A DNA stretch of 64,000 nt from Alphaproteobacteria bacterium. GTDB taxonomy: Bacteria > Pseudomonadota > Alphaproteobacteria > Sphingomonadales > Sphingomonadaceae. Both the position numbers and the translations under genes were made by a program. The stretch lies in NCBI GenBank assembly GCA_018823325.1, contig JAHJIJ010000019.1:112786-176785 (forward strand), read 5' to 3'. The notes beneath the pieces were generated by a model. The model did no database searches. It saw only the letters and a program-made list of their open reading frames with translations, and was not told the origin of the DNA. Position 1 is the first letter of the stretch. Every line of letters starts with the position of its first letter. Below are positions 54,808 through 63,978 of this stretch, piece after piece.

Positions 54808-55302
54808 TCAAGCCGGAGGCGGTCCTCCCTCGGGCGGAGGCGGGGCGGGCTGGTGCCCGTGATCGCTATCGAAATCGCGCTCCAGAAGCTTCATCCGGTC
54901 GACAATCGAGAAGAAGAAAGCCGTCGACCAGCCGATGAGGATGATGCCGCTGGCCCCTTCTATGGCGCCCAGAATACGCAGGCCCGGTGGGAGTACGACA
55001 TCGCCATAGCCGATGGTCACATAGGTGGATGTGGAGAAATAGAGCGCTAGCTCAAAATCAATGAAGGCGCCCAGCCCAAAAAATGCGCCTGCCCAAATCC
55101 AGATTTCCATCGCGTGGAGCGCGAACAGGCCAAACGCGCCGACCAGAATGGCGGCGCTGTTGCGCAGAACGACAACCGACCGCACAGCGCCGCGTCGATA
55201 ACGACGCAGCACAGCGAGCAGCATGGCAAGGCCGATGAGATGGACGATCACAGTCGCCCCGACGATAAGGGTCGCAATGGCGAGTTGCGTGATGAGCGTC
55301 AT
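54808..55302 (-). CDS. Two-TM potassium channel-like protein
   Basis: A 164-residue protein with three hydrophobic segments and a pore loop T-I-G-Y-G-D at 96-101, the K+ selectivity filter, followed by the inner helix. N-terminal part (about 1-30) is an extra helix. The C-terminal tail is Pro-rich ([11 protein letters not shown]) without an RCK domain. Probably a K+ channel of the Ion_trans_2 family. It lies between murJ and trpS. Confidence 0.87.
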   Translation of the reverse strand: MTLITQLAIATLIVGATVIVHLIGLAMLLAVLRRYRRGAVRSVVVLRNSAAILVGAFGLFALHAMEIWIWAGAFFGLGAFIDFELALYFSTSTYVTIGYGDVVLPPGLRILGAIEGASGIILIGWSTAFFFSIVDRMKLLERDFDSDHGHQPAPPPPEGGPPPA

Positions 55303-55372
55303 GAAACTTTATGTGCGCGTAACGCTGTGAGACCGCAAGGCCGGTCCGGCAATCGGCGCGCGCGCTCTATGT

Positions 55373-56947
55373 TTATCGCCGCCGCAACTGCGCCTTCAGT
55401 TCCGCGATCCGGTAGGCGCCAAAGCCAATGGCCGCGATGGCGTAAACCAGGGCGCCGCCGCCGCAGAGCAGGGCAAGAGCGGCAATGCGTCCCCAGAAGG
55501 GCGCATTCATATGGGCGTCGAGCAGGTCGTTTCCGACGAGGAGCGTCGCGCCCATCATCGCGCCTGCTGCGATGATGCGCAGCGCCTTGGCGCGGAACCG
55601 CGCATCGAGGTGCAGATGGTCCTTGCGGCGCAGCGCCCAGAACAGCAAGGCGGCATTGACCCAGGCCGACACGGCGGTCGAGAGGGCAATGCCGACCGGG
55701 CCGAGCGGCCAGATCAGGATGAGATTACCGACGAGATTGACCAGCATGGCGACGAGCGCGATCCGCACCGGCGTGCGCGTGTCCGAGCGGGCATAGAAGC
55801 CGGGCGTGAGCACCTTGATGAACACATAGGCCGGGACGCCGGGCGCGAAGGCGGCCAGCGTTGCCGCGCAGCCCAGCGTATCGGCGGCGGTGAACGCGCC
55901 ATGCTGGAAGACGCCGCGCACAATGGGCACGGCGGAGACGAACAGCGCGATGGCAGCAGGCAGCGCAAGGAACAGCGCCAGCTCCAGCGCGCGGTTCTGG
56001 GTGTCGCCAGCCGCGCGAACGTTTCCGGCGCCGATCTGGCGGGAGAGCAGCGGCAGGATCGCGGTGCCCACGCCTATGCCGATGAGCCCTAGCGGCAGCT
56101 GGTTCAGCCGGTCCGCATAATAGATCCACGAAACCGACCCTTCAGGGAGGAATCTCGCAGCGAGCGATGTGGAAATGAGCAGGTTGAACTGAATGGCGCC
56201 CTGGCCGACGGCGGCCGGCGCGATGATGGCCAGCAGCATCTTTACCTGCGGCGAGAGACGCGGGCGTGCGAGCTTGAGCACCACGCCGATCCGCCGGCAC
56301 GACCAGATGAGCCAGAGCAGTTGCAGGGCGCCCGAGACGGTCACCGCAATGGCCTGTGTGACTGCGGTTTCTGCCGGCGTGTCGCCACGGAAGAAGAGAA
56401 TCGCGGTGATCAGGCAGATATTGAGCAGCGTGGGCGCGGCCGCATTGATCCAGAAGCGATTGAAGCTGTTGAGAATGCCGCCGAGCAGGGACGCCAGCGA
56501 CACCAACCCGAGATAGGGGAAGGTAATGATCGAGAGATGTCGTGCCAGCGCGAACTTCTCCGGCCCGCCATCGGGAAAGCCGCCGGTCATGGCCCAGACG
56601 ATCGGCCCCGCAGCAAGCATCAGCAGCGCGGTGAGCACCAGCAACACCGGGAACAGCACGGAGAGCACCTGACTGGCAAAGGCAAGCGCGGCGGCGCGCC
56701 CTGCCTCCGGATCGTCCACGCCTTCCTTGCCCAGGATGCGATTGAACATCGGCACGAAAGCCGCCGCGAACGCACCCTCGGCGAACAGCGCGCGAAAGAG
56801 ATTGGGCAAACGCCAGCCGATGAGGAACGCGTCCGATGCGAAGCCCGCACCCAGATAGCGCGCCATCAACATGTCGCGCACCATGCCGAGCACGCGGCTG
56901 ACCAGCGTCAATGACCCGATCGTACCGCTCGATCGCAGCAGACTCAT
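55373..56947 (-). CDS. murJ: Lipid II flippase MurJ
   Basis: A 524-residue MATE-superfamily protein with 14 membrane helices. It begins M-S-L-L-R-S-S-G-T-I-G-S-L-T-L-V-S-R-V-L-G, the family N terminus, and has the conserved Arg residues of the lipid II cavity (R18 in S-R-V-L-G-M-V-R-D). It moves lipid II across the inner membrane for peptidoglycan synthesis. Upstream gap to secB is 144 bp. Confidence 0.95.
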   Translation of the reverse strand: MSLLRSSGTIGSLTLVSRVLGMVRDMLMARYLGAGFASDAFLIGWRLPNLFRALFAEGAFAAAFVPMFNRILGKEGVDDPEAGRAAALAFASQVLSVLFPVLLVLTALLMLAAGPIVWAMTGGFPDGGPEKFALARHLSIITFPYLGLVSLASLLGGILNSFNRFWINAAAPTLLNICLITAILFFRGDTPAETAVTQAIAVTVSGALQLLWLIWSCRRIGVVLKLARPRLSPQVKMLLAIIAPAAVGQGAIQFNLLISTSLAARFLPEGSVSWIYYADRLNQLPLGLIGIGVGTAILPLLSRQIGAGNVRAAGDTQNRALELALFLALPAAIALFVSAVPIVRGVFQHGAFTAADTLGCAATLAAFAPGVPAYVFIKVLTPGFYARSDTRTPVRIALVAMLVNLVGNLILIWPLGPVGIALSTAVSAWVNAALLFWALRRKDHLHLDARFRAKALRIIAAGAMMGATLLVGNDLLDAHMNAPFWGRIAALALLCGGGALVYAIAAIGFGAYRIAELKAQLRRR

Positions 56948-57091
56948 TGCAATTCCAACGGCGATGAGCGGGACAGAATCATTGCCGCCCGGGCGCTTTG
57001 GCGAGCAACCGGGCGGTGAAACATCAAGAGTAGCTGAGGAAAGGCAAGGCGCATGGGCGTAACCCTTCCTCTATGCCGGACTGGCCAATGA

Positions 57092-57583
57092 TCAGGCGTT
57101 GCCGACCGGCGCACCCTGCGCGGCGGCTTCGATCTGGGCCTGCTGCTGAATGTAGAGCGCGCCGAAATCGATGGGATCGAGCATCAGCGGCGGGAAGCCG
57201 CCATCCTGCACGGCGTCGGCCAGCACGCGACGGGCGAAGGGGAAAAGCAGGCGCGGCGCTTCTGCATAGAGGAACGGACGCATCTGATCCTCAGGCACGT
57301 TGCGAATGCCGAACAGGCCGGCGAACACGAGCTCTACAGCGAAAGCCGTGCCCTGATCGGCCACAGCCTTGGCGCTTACCTTCAGCGCGACTTCATAGAC
57401 ATCATCGGCAATCTGGTTGTTGCTGATGTTGAAATTGATGTCGATCTGCGGCTGCTCCTGCCACTGATAGACGCCCGGTGAATTGGGGTTCTCGAAAGAA
57501 AGATCCTTCACATATTGGGCAATGAGGCCGATCTGCGGCTGGGTGTCAGCTCCGTTGGCGGCGGTGTCGGTCGTCTCGGTCAT
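57092..57583 (-). CDS. secB: Protein-export chaperone SecB
   Basis: A 163-residue chaperone keeping preproteins unfolded for SecA. Conserved features: Y-V-K-D-L-S-F-E-N-P-N-S-P near residue 24, the V-Y-E-V-A-L-K-V-S-A-K strand, and F-A-R-R-V-L-A-D-A-V-Q-D-G-G-F-P-P-L. Start 57583 (MTETTDTAANG) is chosen since the longer frame adds no family sequence. It is divergent from the Tim44-like gene. Confidence 0.95.
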   Translation of the reverse strand: MTETTDTAANGADTQPQIGLIAQYVKDLSFENPNSPGVYQWQEQPQIDINFNISNNQIADDVYEVALKVSAKAVADQGTAFAVELVFAGLFGIRNVPEDQMRPFLYAEAPRLLFPFARRVLADAVQDGGFPPLMLDPIDFGALYIQQQAQIEAAAQGAPVGNA

Positions 57584-57983
57584 GCGTGAAATCCTGTTCC
57601 TCGGGCTTGTCGCCGCCATGCCGCCGGCCTGAGCACCGCAACCTGGAGGCTGGAAAGTCGCCGGATGGCGAGCCTGCCGGCCAATGCCCCCGCTCCCCAT
57701 CCATGGGCGCGCCGCTTAGCAGGCGCGTGGGATTGGGGCAATGGCTCTGGAGGATTGGGGGCCAGGGGATTGAGCGTTGGCGATGCAGTGCCGACAGGAC
57801 CCGCCGCGGGCGGATTATCGTCGGCAGCATGTCCACGGGTACATCTGGCGTGTGCGGGCGAGGGGTGTTTTTTTACGACTGGCTGGTAACGTTCAAACGC
57901 CTTCGAGCGTTGGCCGTTTGAATATTCGCACAAACATGCCTATGTCTTGCGGGTTGTGTTTCTCTAAGAAGGGTGTTGACCTC

Positions 57984-58634
57984 GTGACCGTCATTGTCGT
58001 GCTGGCCATGATCTTTGCGCTGCTGGCCTTGCGGCTTTACTCCGTGCTCGGCAAGCGCACGGGTCATGAGCAGCGCCAGCTTCCCACGCCGGTCGATGAT
58101 CGTCCGGCGACGCCCATGCCTTCTGCCGGCCAGTCCGACAGCCGGACGCCCGCCCAGCGCGCGGCGGACAGTGCGGTTGCTATGCCGGCTCATGCCGGCG
58201 TGCGCGCGATTATCGCGGCAGATCGCAGCTTCGATGTCGGGCAGTTTCTGGGCGGTGCGCAGGCTGCTTATGGCATGATCCTGGAAGCCTTCTGGAAAGG
58301 CGACCGGGAGACGCTGCGCAAATATTGCGCCAGCGATGTCTATGAAGCGTTCAGCGCCGCGATCGATCAGCGTGAGGCCGATGGGCTGACCATGGACAAC
58401 AAGCTGGTGCGAATCGACAATGCCCGGATCGATGCCGCGCGCGTTGAAGGCAACGTGGCTTATGTCTCCGTGCATTTCGAGGCGGACCTGTCTGCCGTGA
58501 CGCGCGACAGCGATGGAAACGTCGTTGCCGGCTCGATGGACGATGCGATTTCCACCGTGGAAACCTGGACGTTCAGCCGCGATCTTTCCAGCCGTGATCC
58601 CAATTGGGAACTGGCGGAGACGGACGAAGGCTGA
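57984..58634 (+). CDS. Tim44/TimA-like protein
   Basis: A 216-residue protein with one N-terminal membrane helix (from V-T-V-I-V-V-L-A-M-I-F-A-L-L-A-L-R-L-Y) and a C-terminal Tim44-like domain (about 95-210; Q-A-A-Y-G-M-I-L-E-A-F-W-K-G-D). GTG 57984 fits homologue N termini and has AGAAGGG 10 bases upstream; ATG 57936 is an alternative start. Neighbour to secB and mltA, as usual in alphaproteobacteria. Role unclear, perhaps membrane protein quality control. Confidence 0.85.
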   Translation: MTVIVVLAMIFALLALRLYSVLGKRTGHEQRQLPTPVDDRPATPMPSAGQSDSRTPAQRAADSAVAMPAHAGVRAIIAADRSFDVGQFLGGAQAAYGMILEAFWKGDRETLRKYCASDVYEAFSAAIDQREADGLTMDNKLVRIDNARIDAARVEGNVAYVSVHFEADLSAVTRDSDGNVVAGSMDDAISTVETWTFSRDLSSRDPNWELAETDEG

Positions 58635-58655
58635 CCGGCGCGCGGGCGGATCGTC

Positions 58656-59918
58656 ATGCCGGCCCTGTTTCATCCTCGACTGAAATCATTCGCCGCCCTG
58701 GCGAGTGCGCTGATGCTGGCGGCCTGCGGGAGCATGATCCCGCCAGGCGCACCGGGCCAGCGCCCCGTGCCTTCGGCGCCTGCGACGCCGCCCAAGCCCG
58801 CGACACCGCGCCCACCGCTCACGCCTGCGCCGGCTCCCGCGCCCGATCAGACCGGGCCAGGGCCGGCGGTGGCTGCCGGTCTCACGCCGGGGCCGGCCAT
58901 CGATACCGTGCTGCCGGCAAGTTCCGCGCGCATGGGGTTGGCGCTTCGGGCCTTCCAGCTCTCCTGCCCGTCCTTGCTGCGCCGACGCGATCAGAGCGGC
59001 CTTACCGGCAATGCGGACTGGCAGACCGCCTGCGCGGCCGCTGCGAGCTGGAGCGAGGCGAACGCGCGCGAATTCTTCCGTCGCTATTTCGAGGCTGTGC
59101 AGGTGGGCGACGGCAAGGCCTTCGCCACCGGCTATTATGAGCCGGAGATTGCCGGCTGCCGCAACCGCGCGCCGGGCTGCGAGACGCCCATCTATCGCAA
59201 GCCGGGCGATCTGATCGAGGTCGATCTGGGGCTGTTCAGCGAGAGTCTGAAGGGGCGGCGCATTCGCGGCAAGGTGCAGGGCTCGAGCTTTGTGCCTTAT
59301 GATGATCGCGCAGCCATTACCTCGGGCGCGCTCGCCGGGCGTGGGCTGGAGCTGGGCTATGCGGTCGATCCGGTCGAGCTGTTCTTCCTCGAGGTGCAGG
59401 GCAGCGGGCGTGTGCGGCTGCCGGACGGGAGCATCATGCGGATCGGCTATGCCGGGCAGAATGGCCGCGATTATACCGGCATCGGCCGGCTGATGCGCGA
59501 CCGGGGACTGATCCAGATCGGCTCCATGCAGGACATCATGGGCTGGCTGCGCGCCAATCCGGTCGAGGGCCGGGCGATCATGAACGAGAACAAGAGCTAT
59601 GTGTTCTTCCAGGAGCTGACCGGGCCGGGGCCGCTTGGCGCACTTGGCCTGCCGGTGACACCGGAAGTGACCGTGGCGGCAGACCCGGAATTCGTGCCGC
59701 TGGGTGCGCCGGTGCTGCTTTCGCTCGACCGGGCTGAGCCCAACGGTTTGTGGATCGCGCAGGATACCGGCGGGGCCATCAAGGGCAGCAATCGCTTCGA
59801 TACCTTCTGGGGCGCCGGCGAGCGGGCACGCGGTCTTGCGGGTGGCATGTCGGCGCGGGGCAGCGCGCTCATCCTGCTGCCCATCGGCACCTATGCCCGC
59901 CTGACCGCCGGACACTGA
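58656..59918 (+). CDS. mltA: Membrane-bound lytic murein transglycosylase A
   Basis: A 420-residue lipoprotein (lipobox L-A-A-C, C24) followed by a Pro-rich linker (about 30-75). The MltA domain (A-T-G-Y-Y-E-P-E-I; Q-G-S-G-R-V-R-L-P-D-G) and the 3D domain with the catalytic Asp (W-I-A-Q-D-T-G-G-A-I-K-G-x-N-R-x-D) are complete. It cleaves the MurNAc-GlcNAc bond in peptidoglycan, giving 1,6-anhydro ends. The Smr gene follows after 2 bp. Confidence 0.93.
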   Translation: MPALFHPRLKSFAALASALMLAACGSMIPPGAPGQRPVPSAPATPPKPATPRPPLTPAPAPAPDQTGPGPAVAAGLTPGPAIDTVLPASSARMGLALRAFQLSCPSLLRRRDQSGLTGNADWQTACAAAASWSEANAREFFRRYFEAVQVGDGKAFATGYYEPEIAGCRNRAPGCETPIYRKPGDLIEVDLGLFSESLKGRRIRGKVQGSSFVPYDDRAAITSGALAGRGLELGYAVDPVELFFLEVQGSGRVRLPDGSIMRIGYAGQNGRDYTGIGRLMRDRGLIQIGSMQDIMGWLRANPVEGRAIMNENKSYVFFQELTGPGPLGALGLPVTPEVTVAADPEFVPLGAPVLLSLDRAEPNGLWIAQDTGGAIKGSNRFDTFWGAGERARGLAGGMSARGSALILLPIGTYARLTAGH

Positions 59919-59920
59919 GC

Positions 59921-60499
59921 GTGGCGCGGCGGGTCCTGACGCCCGAGGAACGCGCGCTCTGGGGGAAGCTTGCCCGAACCGTCACGCCGCTGCGCAAGGC
60001 TCGCCCCGCACCCTTGATGGAAACGGTGTCGCAGGAAGCTTTCGCTGCTGCGCTGGACGCGCCGCGCGCCGTGAAGGGCCGGGTGCCGCCCGCCCGCCCT
60101 GCGCCCGCTCCGGCGTCACCACCCGCGCCAGCTGCCGTCCCGGTGCTCGATGGCAGCTGGGAGAAGCGCATCCGCTCGGGCCGGATTGTGCCGGATCATG
60201 CGATCGACCTGCACGGGCTCAATCTGGCGGCGGCGCATGTGCGGCTGGACCGAGCGATCGGCGATGGGCTGGCCCTTGGTTGGCGAGTATTGCTGGTGGT
60301 GACCGGAAAGCCGCGCCCGACGCCCGCGCCCGGCGAGACGCGGCGGCGTGGCGCCATCCGTGCGGAGATCGGCGACTGGCTCGCTCGCAGTCCCAATGCG
60401 CACCGCATCGCCAGTGTGCGGCAGGCGCATCCCCGCCATGGCGGGGAGGGCGCGCTGTACATAATCCTGCGACGAGCAAGGGACGCAACAAGCAGTTAG
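59921..60499 (+). CDS. Smr-domain protein
   Basis: A 192-residue protein starting at GTG 59921 (V-A-R-R-V-L-T-P-E-E-R-A-L-W). An Ala/Pro-rich linker leads to the Smr domain (D-L-H-G-L-N-L-A-A-A-H; V-T-G-K; H-P-R-H-G-G-E-G-A-L-Y-I-I-L), the nicking/nuclease-like MutS2 C-terminal fold. Likely acts on nucleic acid or ribosome; the exact function is unknown. It is 2 bp downstream of mltA, a conserved pairing. Confidence 0.87.
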   Translation: MARRVLTPEERALWGKLARTVTPLRKARPAPLMETVSQEAFAAALDAPRAVKGRVPPARPAPAPASPPAPAAVPVLDGSWEKRIRSGRIVPDHAIDLHGLNLAAAHVRLDRAIGDGLALGWRVLLVVTGKPRPTPAPGETRRRGAIRAEIGDWLARSPNAHRIASVRQAHPRHGGEGALYIILRRARDATSS

Positions 60500-60682
60500 G
60501 GCGGGTTGCGAGGACCTGCGCACACGCACAATTTCCATCGCCGCGATAAAGCGATTTCTGTCCAAATGGTTACCGGTCCGCGCTCCGAAATGAGACAGAA
60601 ATTTACCTCGTTTCCCCGAAATCCCGTTGGACGGAGGGTTAAGAATCAATTAACAAGCAGTTCTCTTTTGTGGGAGCTGAAC

Positions 60683-61321
60683 ATGAACATGAACATCCTT
60701 GCCAAGGCGTCTGCTGTCGCCCTCGGCCTTGCCGCGGTTAGCCCGGCGCAGGCCGTGACGTTCCTTTACTATCCCGGCGATTCGGCACCGAGCGCTGGCT
60801 TCACCGTGATCAACGAGTTTGATAACACCACTGGCATCAGCGGTTCGAACTTCCAGATCAACACGCCGCCTGCAAATTCCACGGGCGCTCCGCCGGCCTA
60901 TGCGACCTTCGGTTCGTCCTCCTACCTGTCGGTTCTGACCGGTGGTTCGGCGACGATCAACTTCGCTGGCGCGACGGCCGTCGAGTTCGATTGGGGTTCG
61001 ATCGACGACTACAACACGCTGACCGTTCTGCTTAACGGCGGCGCCGAATATGTGATCACGCCGGGCGGTAACTTCAGCAACGATGCCAATGGCAACCAGA
61101 TCCTGCCGAGCACCAACGGTCTGTTCCAGATCTTTGCTGACGAGGGTGAGACGATTTACGGCCTCCGGCTGGAGTCTTCCAAGAACTCGTTCGAGATCGA
61201 CAACCTCGCCATGGCGCCTGTTCCTGAGCCGGCCACATGGGCGATGATGATCGCCGGTCTCGGCCTGGTCGGTGGCATGATGCGTCGCCGCGCTGGCGCT
61301 GCGCGCGTGACCTTCGCCTGA
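60683..61321 (+). CDS. PEPxxWA-CTERM sorting-domain protein
   Basis: A 212-residue secreted protein. The signal peptide ends near residue 24 (AQA). The body is a Gly/Asn/Thr-rich beta-sandwich-like domain. The C terminus has P-E-P-A-T-W-A (181-187), a hydrophobic helix and M-M-R-R-R-A, the PEPxxWA-CTERM signal typical of sphingomonads and recognised by an exosortase/archaeosortase-like system for surface sorting. GGGAG lies 6 bases before the ATG at 60683; ATG 60689 is also possible. The sorting enzyme is not in this window. Confidence 0.9.
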   Translation: MNMNILAKASAVALGLAAVSPAQAVTFLYYPGDSAPSAGFTVINEFDNTTGISGSNFQINTPPANSTGAPPAYATFGSSSYLSVLTGGSATINFAGATAVEFDWGSIDDYNTLTVLLNGGAEYVITPGGNFSNDANGNQILPSTNGLFQIFADEGETIYGLRLESSKNSFEIDNLAMAPVPEPATWAMMIAGLGLVGGMMRRRAGAARVTFA

Positions 61322-61345
61322 TTTCAGGTCAGTCAATAAAATTGG

Positions 61346-61382
61346 AACGCCGTCGGTCGAAAGGCCGGCGGCGTTTTCTTTT
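61346..61382 (+). terminator. Intrinsic terminator of the PEP-CTERM gene
   Basis: ACGCCGTCGG (61347-61356) pairs with CCGGCGGCGT (61365-61374) with one G-T pair, followed by TTTTCTTTT. A textbook Rho-independent terminator 26 bp after the stop. Confidence 0.9.
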
Positions 61383-61383
61383 G

Positions 61384-61674
61384 TTGTGAGGGCTTATCTC
61401 TGCAGCTGAGTTGATCAGCGTTTGTCCGCTTCTAAGGGACGGGTCTCTCGCTTCGCACGCGTGCCCTTCCTCACGCGGCCGGTCGTCTCAAGCGACGATT
61501 TGAGCGCAGGCTTCCCTTCCTGGAAGCAATTGCGCGCTATTCCGCCACGAGATGTTCCTAGCCGGACGCGGCTCGGGCAGGCTCAGCGGACCATGTGCCG
61601 CTCGGTTGCCCTTCATGCGTTGACCGCCGCTTCGCTGCGAACAGTCCGGCACGAATTTGCAGGTGCCGGCATTG
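61384..61674. other. Intergenic stretch without a supported gene
   Basis: Together with the terminator this makes a 353-bp gap between the PEP-CTERM gene and the SpoIIAA-like gene. A 108-codon plus-strand ORF (61422-61748) overlaps the opposite gene and has no family features. I see no RNA gene or regulatory element in it. Confidence 0.5.
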
Positions 61675-62073
61675 TCAGGCTGGCGTGCTTGTCCCCTTCG
61701 GCGTGTCGCCGCCAAACAGCCAGGCGCAGGCTTCTTCCATATCGATAAAGTAGCGCGCGGCGATCTCGCTGCCGGCGCGCTCAGCCTGTAGTTTATTGAG
61801 ATGCGAGGGGATAACCGTGGCCGTGCGCTTGGCGAGCCAAGGCTTGTGACGAACTATGAGCGCGCGGAACTGCTCGCTGATGTCTCTTGCCTGCACCGCG
61901 AATTCCCGCCCATCGACCAGCGCCAGTTCCAGCCCGCCTGTGCGGTGCATGTGCATCAGGGCCTTTTCATATTCATGCGCGAAGGCATTGAAGGTTGGTT
62001 GATCCCAGTAGCCGCGCATGATGATGTGGAGGAGGCGCCGGCCTTCATCCGTTTCTATGGTGTAGGGGGACAC
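61675..62073 (-). CDS. SpoIIAA/STAS-like hypothetical protein
   Basis: A 132-residue cytoplasmic protein with an N-terminal I-M-R-G-Y-W-D-Q-P-T-F-N-A-F segment, a central L-V-D-G-R-E-F strand-turn, and a closing helix with E-E-A-C-A-W-L-F. The layout resembles SpoIIAA-like STAS-fold proteins of alphaproteobacteria, but the match is weak. Function unknown. It is upstream of dapE on the other side of a 46-bp gap on the same strand order (gene precedes dapE's 3' end). Confidence 0.6.
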   Translation of the reverse strand: MSPYTIETDEGRRLLHIIMRGYWDQPTFNAFAHEYEKALMHMHRTGGLELALVDGREFAVQARDISEQFRALIVRHKPWLAKRTATVIPSHLNKLQAERAGSEIAARYFIDMEEACAWLFGGDTPKGTSTPA

Positions 62074-62119
62074 TGGCCCTCTCCCGATCTGCTTATGGGC
62101 TCGCCATAGCAGCGCCGCG

Positions 62120-63274
62120 TTAACGGAGCGTTGGGACCGCGTTCAGGATGCGGGCATATATGCGTGTGAGGCTTTCGAGATCGGCGAGCGAAACCGCCTC
62201 ATCGAGCTTGTGCATCGTGGCGTTGAGCAGGCCGAATTCGACGACCGGGCAAAGCGCGGACAGGAAGCGTGCATCGGACGTGCCACCGCTGGTGGAGAGT
62301 TCGGGCGTGAGGCCGGTTTCGGCGGCGATGGCATCACTGATCAGCGTGGAGAGCGAGCCGGGCTGGGTCAGGAATGACTCGCCGCTGATCATCGCGCGCA
62401 ATGTGCCGCCCTCGGCCTCCACGATCGAACGGATTCGCGCGACGAGATCCTCTCCACGATGGAGATCATTGAAGCGGATCGAGATGCGCGCCGTGGCCTT
62501 GGCTGGAATGACGTTGGTCGCAGGATTGCCGACATGCAGGTCGGTGATCTCGATATTGCTGGGCTGGAACCAGTCGGTGCCCTGATCCAGCTCAATGGCC
62601 TCAATGGCCGAGAGGATGCGCACCAGTGGCGCGATCGGGTTCTTCGCCAGATGCGGATAGGCGACATGGCCCTGCACCCCCTCGACGCTGATCCACATGT
62701 TGACCGAGCCACGCCGGCCAATCTTGATCATGTCGCCAAGGCGCTGGACCGAGGTGGGCTCGCCGACGAGGCAGAAATTCGGGGTCACGCCGCGCTCCGC
62801 CATATGCCGCATGAGCGCGCGGGTGCCGTGGACGGCATCGCCTTCCTCGTCGCCCGTGATCAGCAGGCTGATCGTGCCGGGCAGCGGGGCGCCCTCCGCA
62901 TCCGCCCGCGCCACGGCAGCGACGAAGGCGGCGATGGCGCTCTTCATGTCCACCGCGCCGCGCCCGTAGAGCAGGTCGCCGCGCCGCTCGGGCGCGAAGG
63001 CGTCGCTCGTCCATCCCTCGCCCGGCGGGACGACGTCGAGATGGCCGGCAAAGGCGAAATGGGGGCCTTCGCGGGTGCGGCGGACCGCCAGCAGATTCTC
63101 GACCGGGCCGTGGGGCGGCTCGCCGTCGATGAAGCGCTCGACGGTGAAGCCGAGCGGGACAAGCATCTCCTCAAGACAGTCGAACACCGCGCCGGTCGCC
63201 GGCGTGACCGAGGGGCAGGCGATCAGCGCTTGCGCAAGCGCGGCGGGATCAGTGAGGGGCAGGGCGATGCTCAT
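62120..63274 (-). CDS. dapE: Succinyl-diaminopimelate desuccinylase
   Basis: A 384-residue M20 zinc metallohydrolase in the lysine/peptidoglycan precursor pathway, removing succinate from N-succinyl-LL-diaminopimelate. Metal and catalytic residues are in F-A-G-H-L-D-V-V-P-P-G, G-R-G-A-V-D-M-K-S, T-G-D-E-E-G-D-A and L-V-G-E-P-T-S; the dimerisation lid G-R-R-G-S-V follows. Start 63274 (MSIALPLTDPA) has AGGG upstream; a longer frame starts within the next gene's region. Confidence 0.94.
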   Translation of the reverse strand: MSIALPLTDPAALAQALIACPSVTPATGAVFDCLEEMLVPLGFTVERFIDGEPPHGPVENLLAVRRTREGPHFAFAGHLDVVPPGEGWTSDAFAPERRGDLLYGRGAVDMKSAIAAFVAAVARADAEGAPLPGTISLLITGDEEGDAVHGTRALMRHMAERGVTPNFCLVGEPTSVQRLGDMIKIGRRGSVNMWISVEGVQGHVAYPHLAKNPIAPLVRILSAIEAIELDQGTDWFQPSNIEITDLHVGNPATNVIPAKATARISIRFNDLHRGEDLVARIRSIVEAEGGTLRAMISGESFLTQPGSLSTLISDAIAAETGLTPELSTSGGTSDARFLSALCPVVEFGLLNATMHKLDEAVSLADLESLTRIYARILNAVPTLR

Positions 63275-63385
63275 GGCGCCCTGCGTTAGCCAAGCTTGCG
63301 CGGCAAGGGAAGCTGCGGCCGGAGGCTGGCGGCAAATCCCCGTTCGCGCTAGCCAGCAGAGGAATGGAATGCAGGAGGAGTCACT

Positions 63386-63850
63386 ATGCCCAAAATCGAG
63401 ATCGATCAGGTGGAGCAGACCAACAGCACGGGCTATCCGCCGCCGTTCAACGAGGAGGTGGCCGGGCGTTGGCAGCGGCGGCTCGGGCGCCATGCCGGGC
63501 TGACCCGCCTTGGCGCCACGCAGGTGGTGCTGAAGCCCGGCGCATGGTCATCGCAGCGGCACTGGCATGAAGGGGAGGACGAGTTCCTCATCATGCTCTC
63601 TGGCGAGGCCGTGCTGATCGAGGATGAGGGTGAGACGATCCTGCGGGCTGGTGATTGTGCTGCATGGGCGGCGGGCGTGCGCAACGGCCACCATCTGGTG
63701 AATCGCAGCGATGCGGATTGTGCGTTCATCTGCCTGAGCGCAGGGGATCGCGATGCGGGTGGGGGTTATTCGGACATCGATATGATCTTCACGGCGGCGG
63801 GCTATCAGCATCGGGATGGGACGCCTTACGATACTGAGCGGTTGCCTTGA
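63386..63850 (+). CDS. Cupin-domain protein
   Basis: A 154-residue single-domain cupin. Motif 1 is R-H-W-H-E-G-E-D-E-F-L-I-M-L-S-G-E, with His/His/Glu metal ligands, and motif 2 is the D-C-A-A-W-A-A-G-V-R-N-G-H-H-L segment with the third His. GCAGGAGGAG lies ahead of the ATG. It may bind Fe, Mn or Zn and act as an enzyme or sensor; the substrate is unknown. Confidence 0.88.
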   Translation: MPKIEIDQVEQTNSTGYPPPFNEEVAGRWQRRLGRHAGLTRLGATQVVLKPGAWSSQRHWHEGEDEFLIMLSGEAVLIEDEGETILRAGDCAAWAAGVRNGHHLVNRSDADCAFICLSAGDRDAGGGYSDIDMIFTAAGYQHRDGTPYDTERLP

Positions 63851-63904
63851 GCGAGGGGGCGGTCTCGCGGCCTTGATATCGGGATAAGTGTGGCTGTGCT
63901 CTGG

Positions 63905-63924
63905 GCTCCTGCCTGCGCAGGAGC
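63905..63924. repeat. Short dispersed hairpin repeat
   Basis: GCTCCTGC (63905-63912) pairs with GCAGGAGC (63917-63924), loop CTGC. Such hairpins recur in sphingomonad intergenic DNA from memory; copies elsewhere in this window were not found. Confidence 0.5.
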
Positions 63925-63978
63925 ACGGGTTTGGTGGCGCCTTCCCGCGGTTGTCGATAGCCCTCAAACCTCCCGTTC

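Noticed and set aside
61422..61748. 108-codon plus-strand ORF
   Set aside because: No ribosome-binding site, no conserved features, overlaps the opposite SpoIIAA-like gene.
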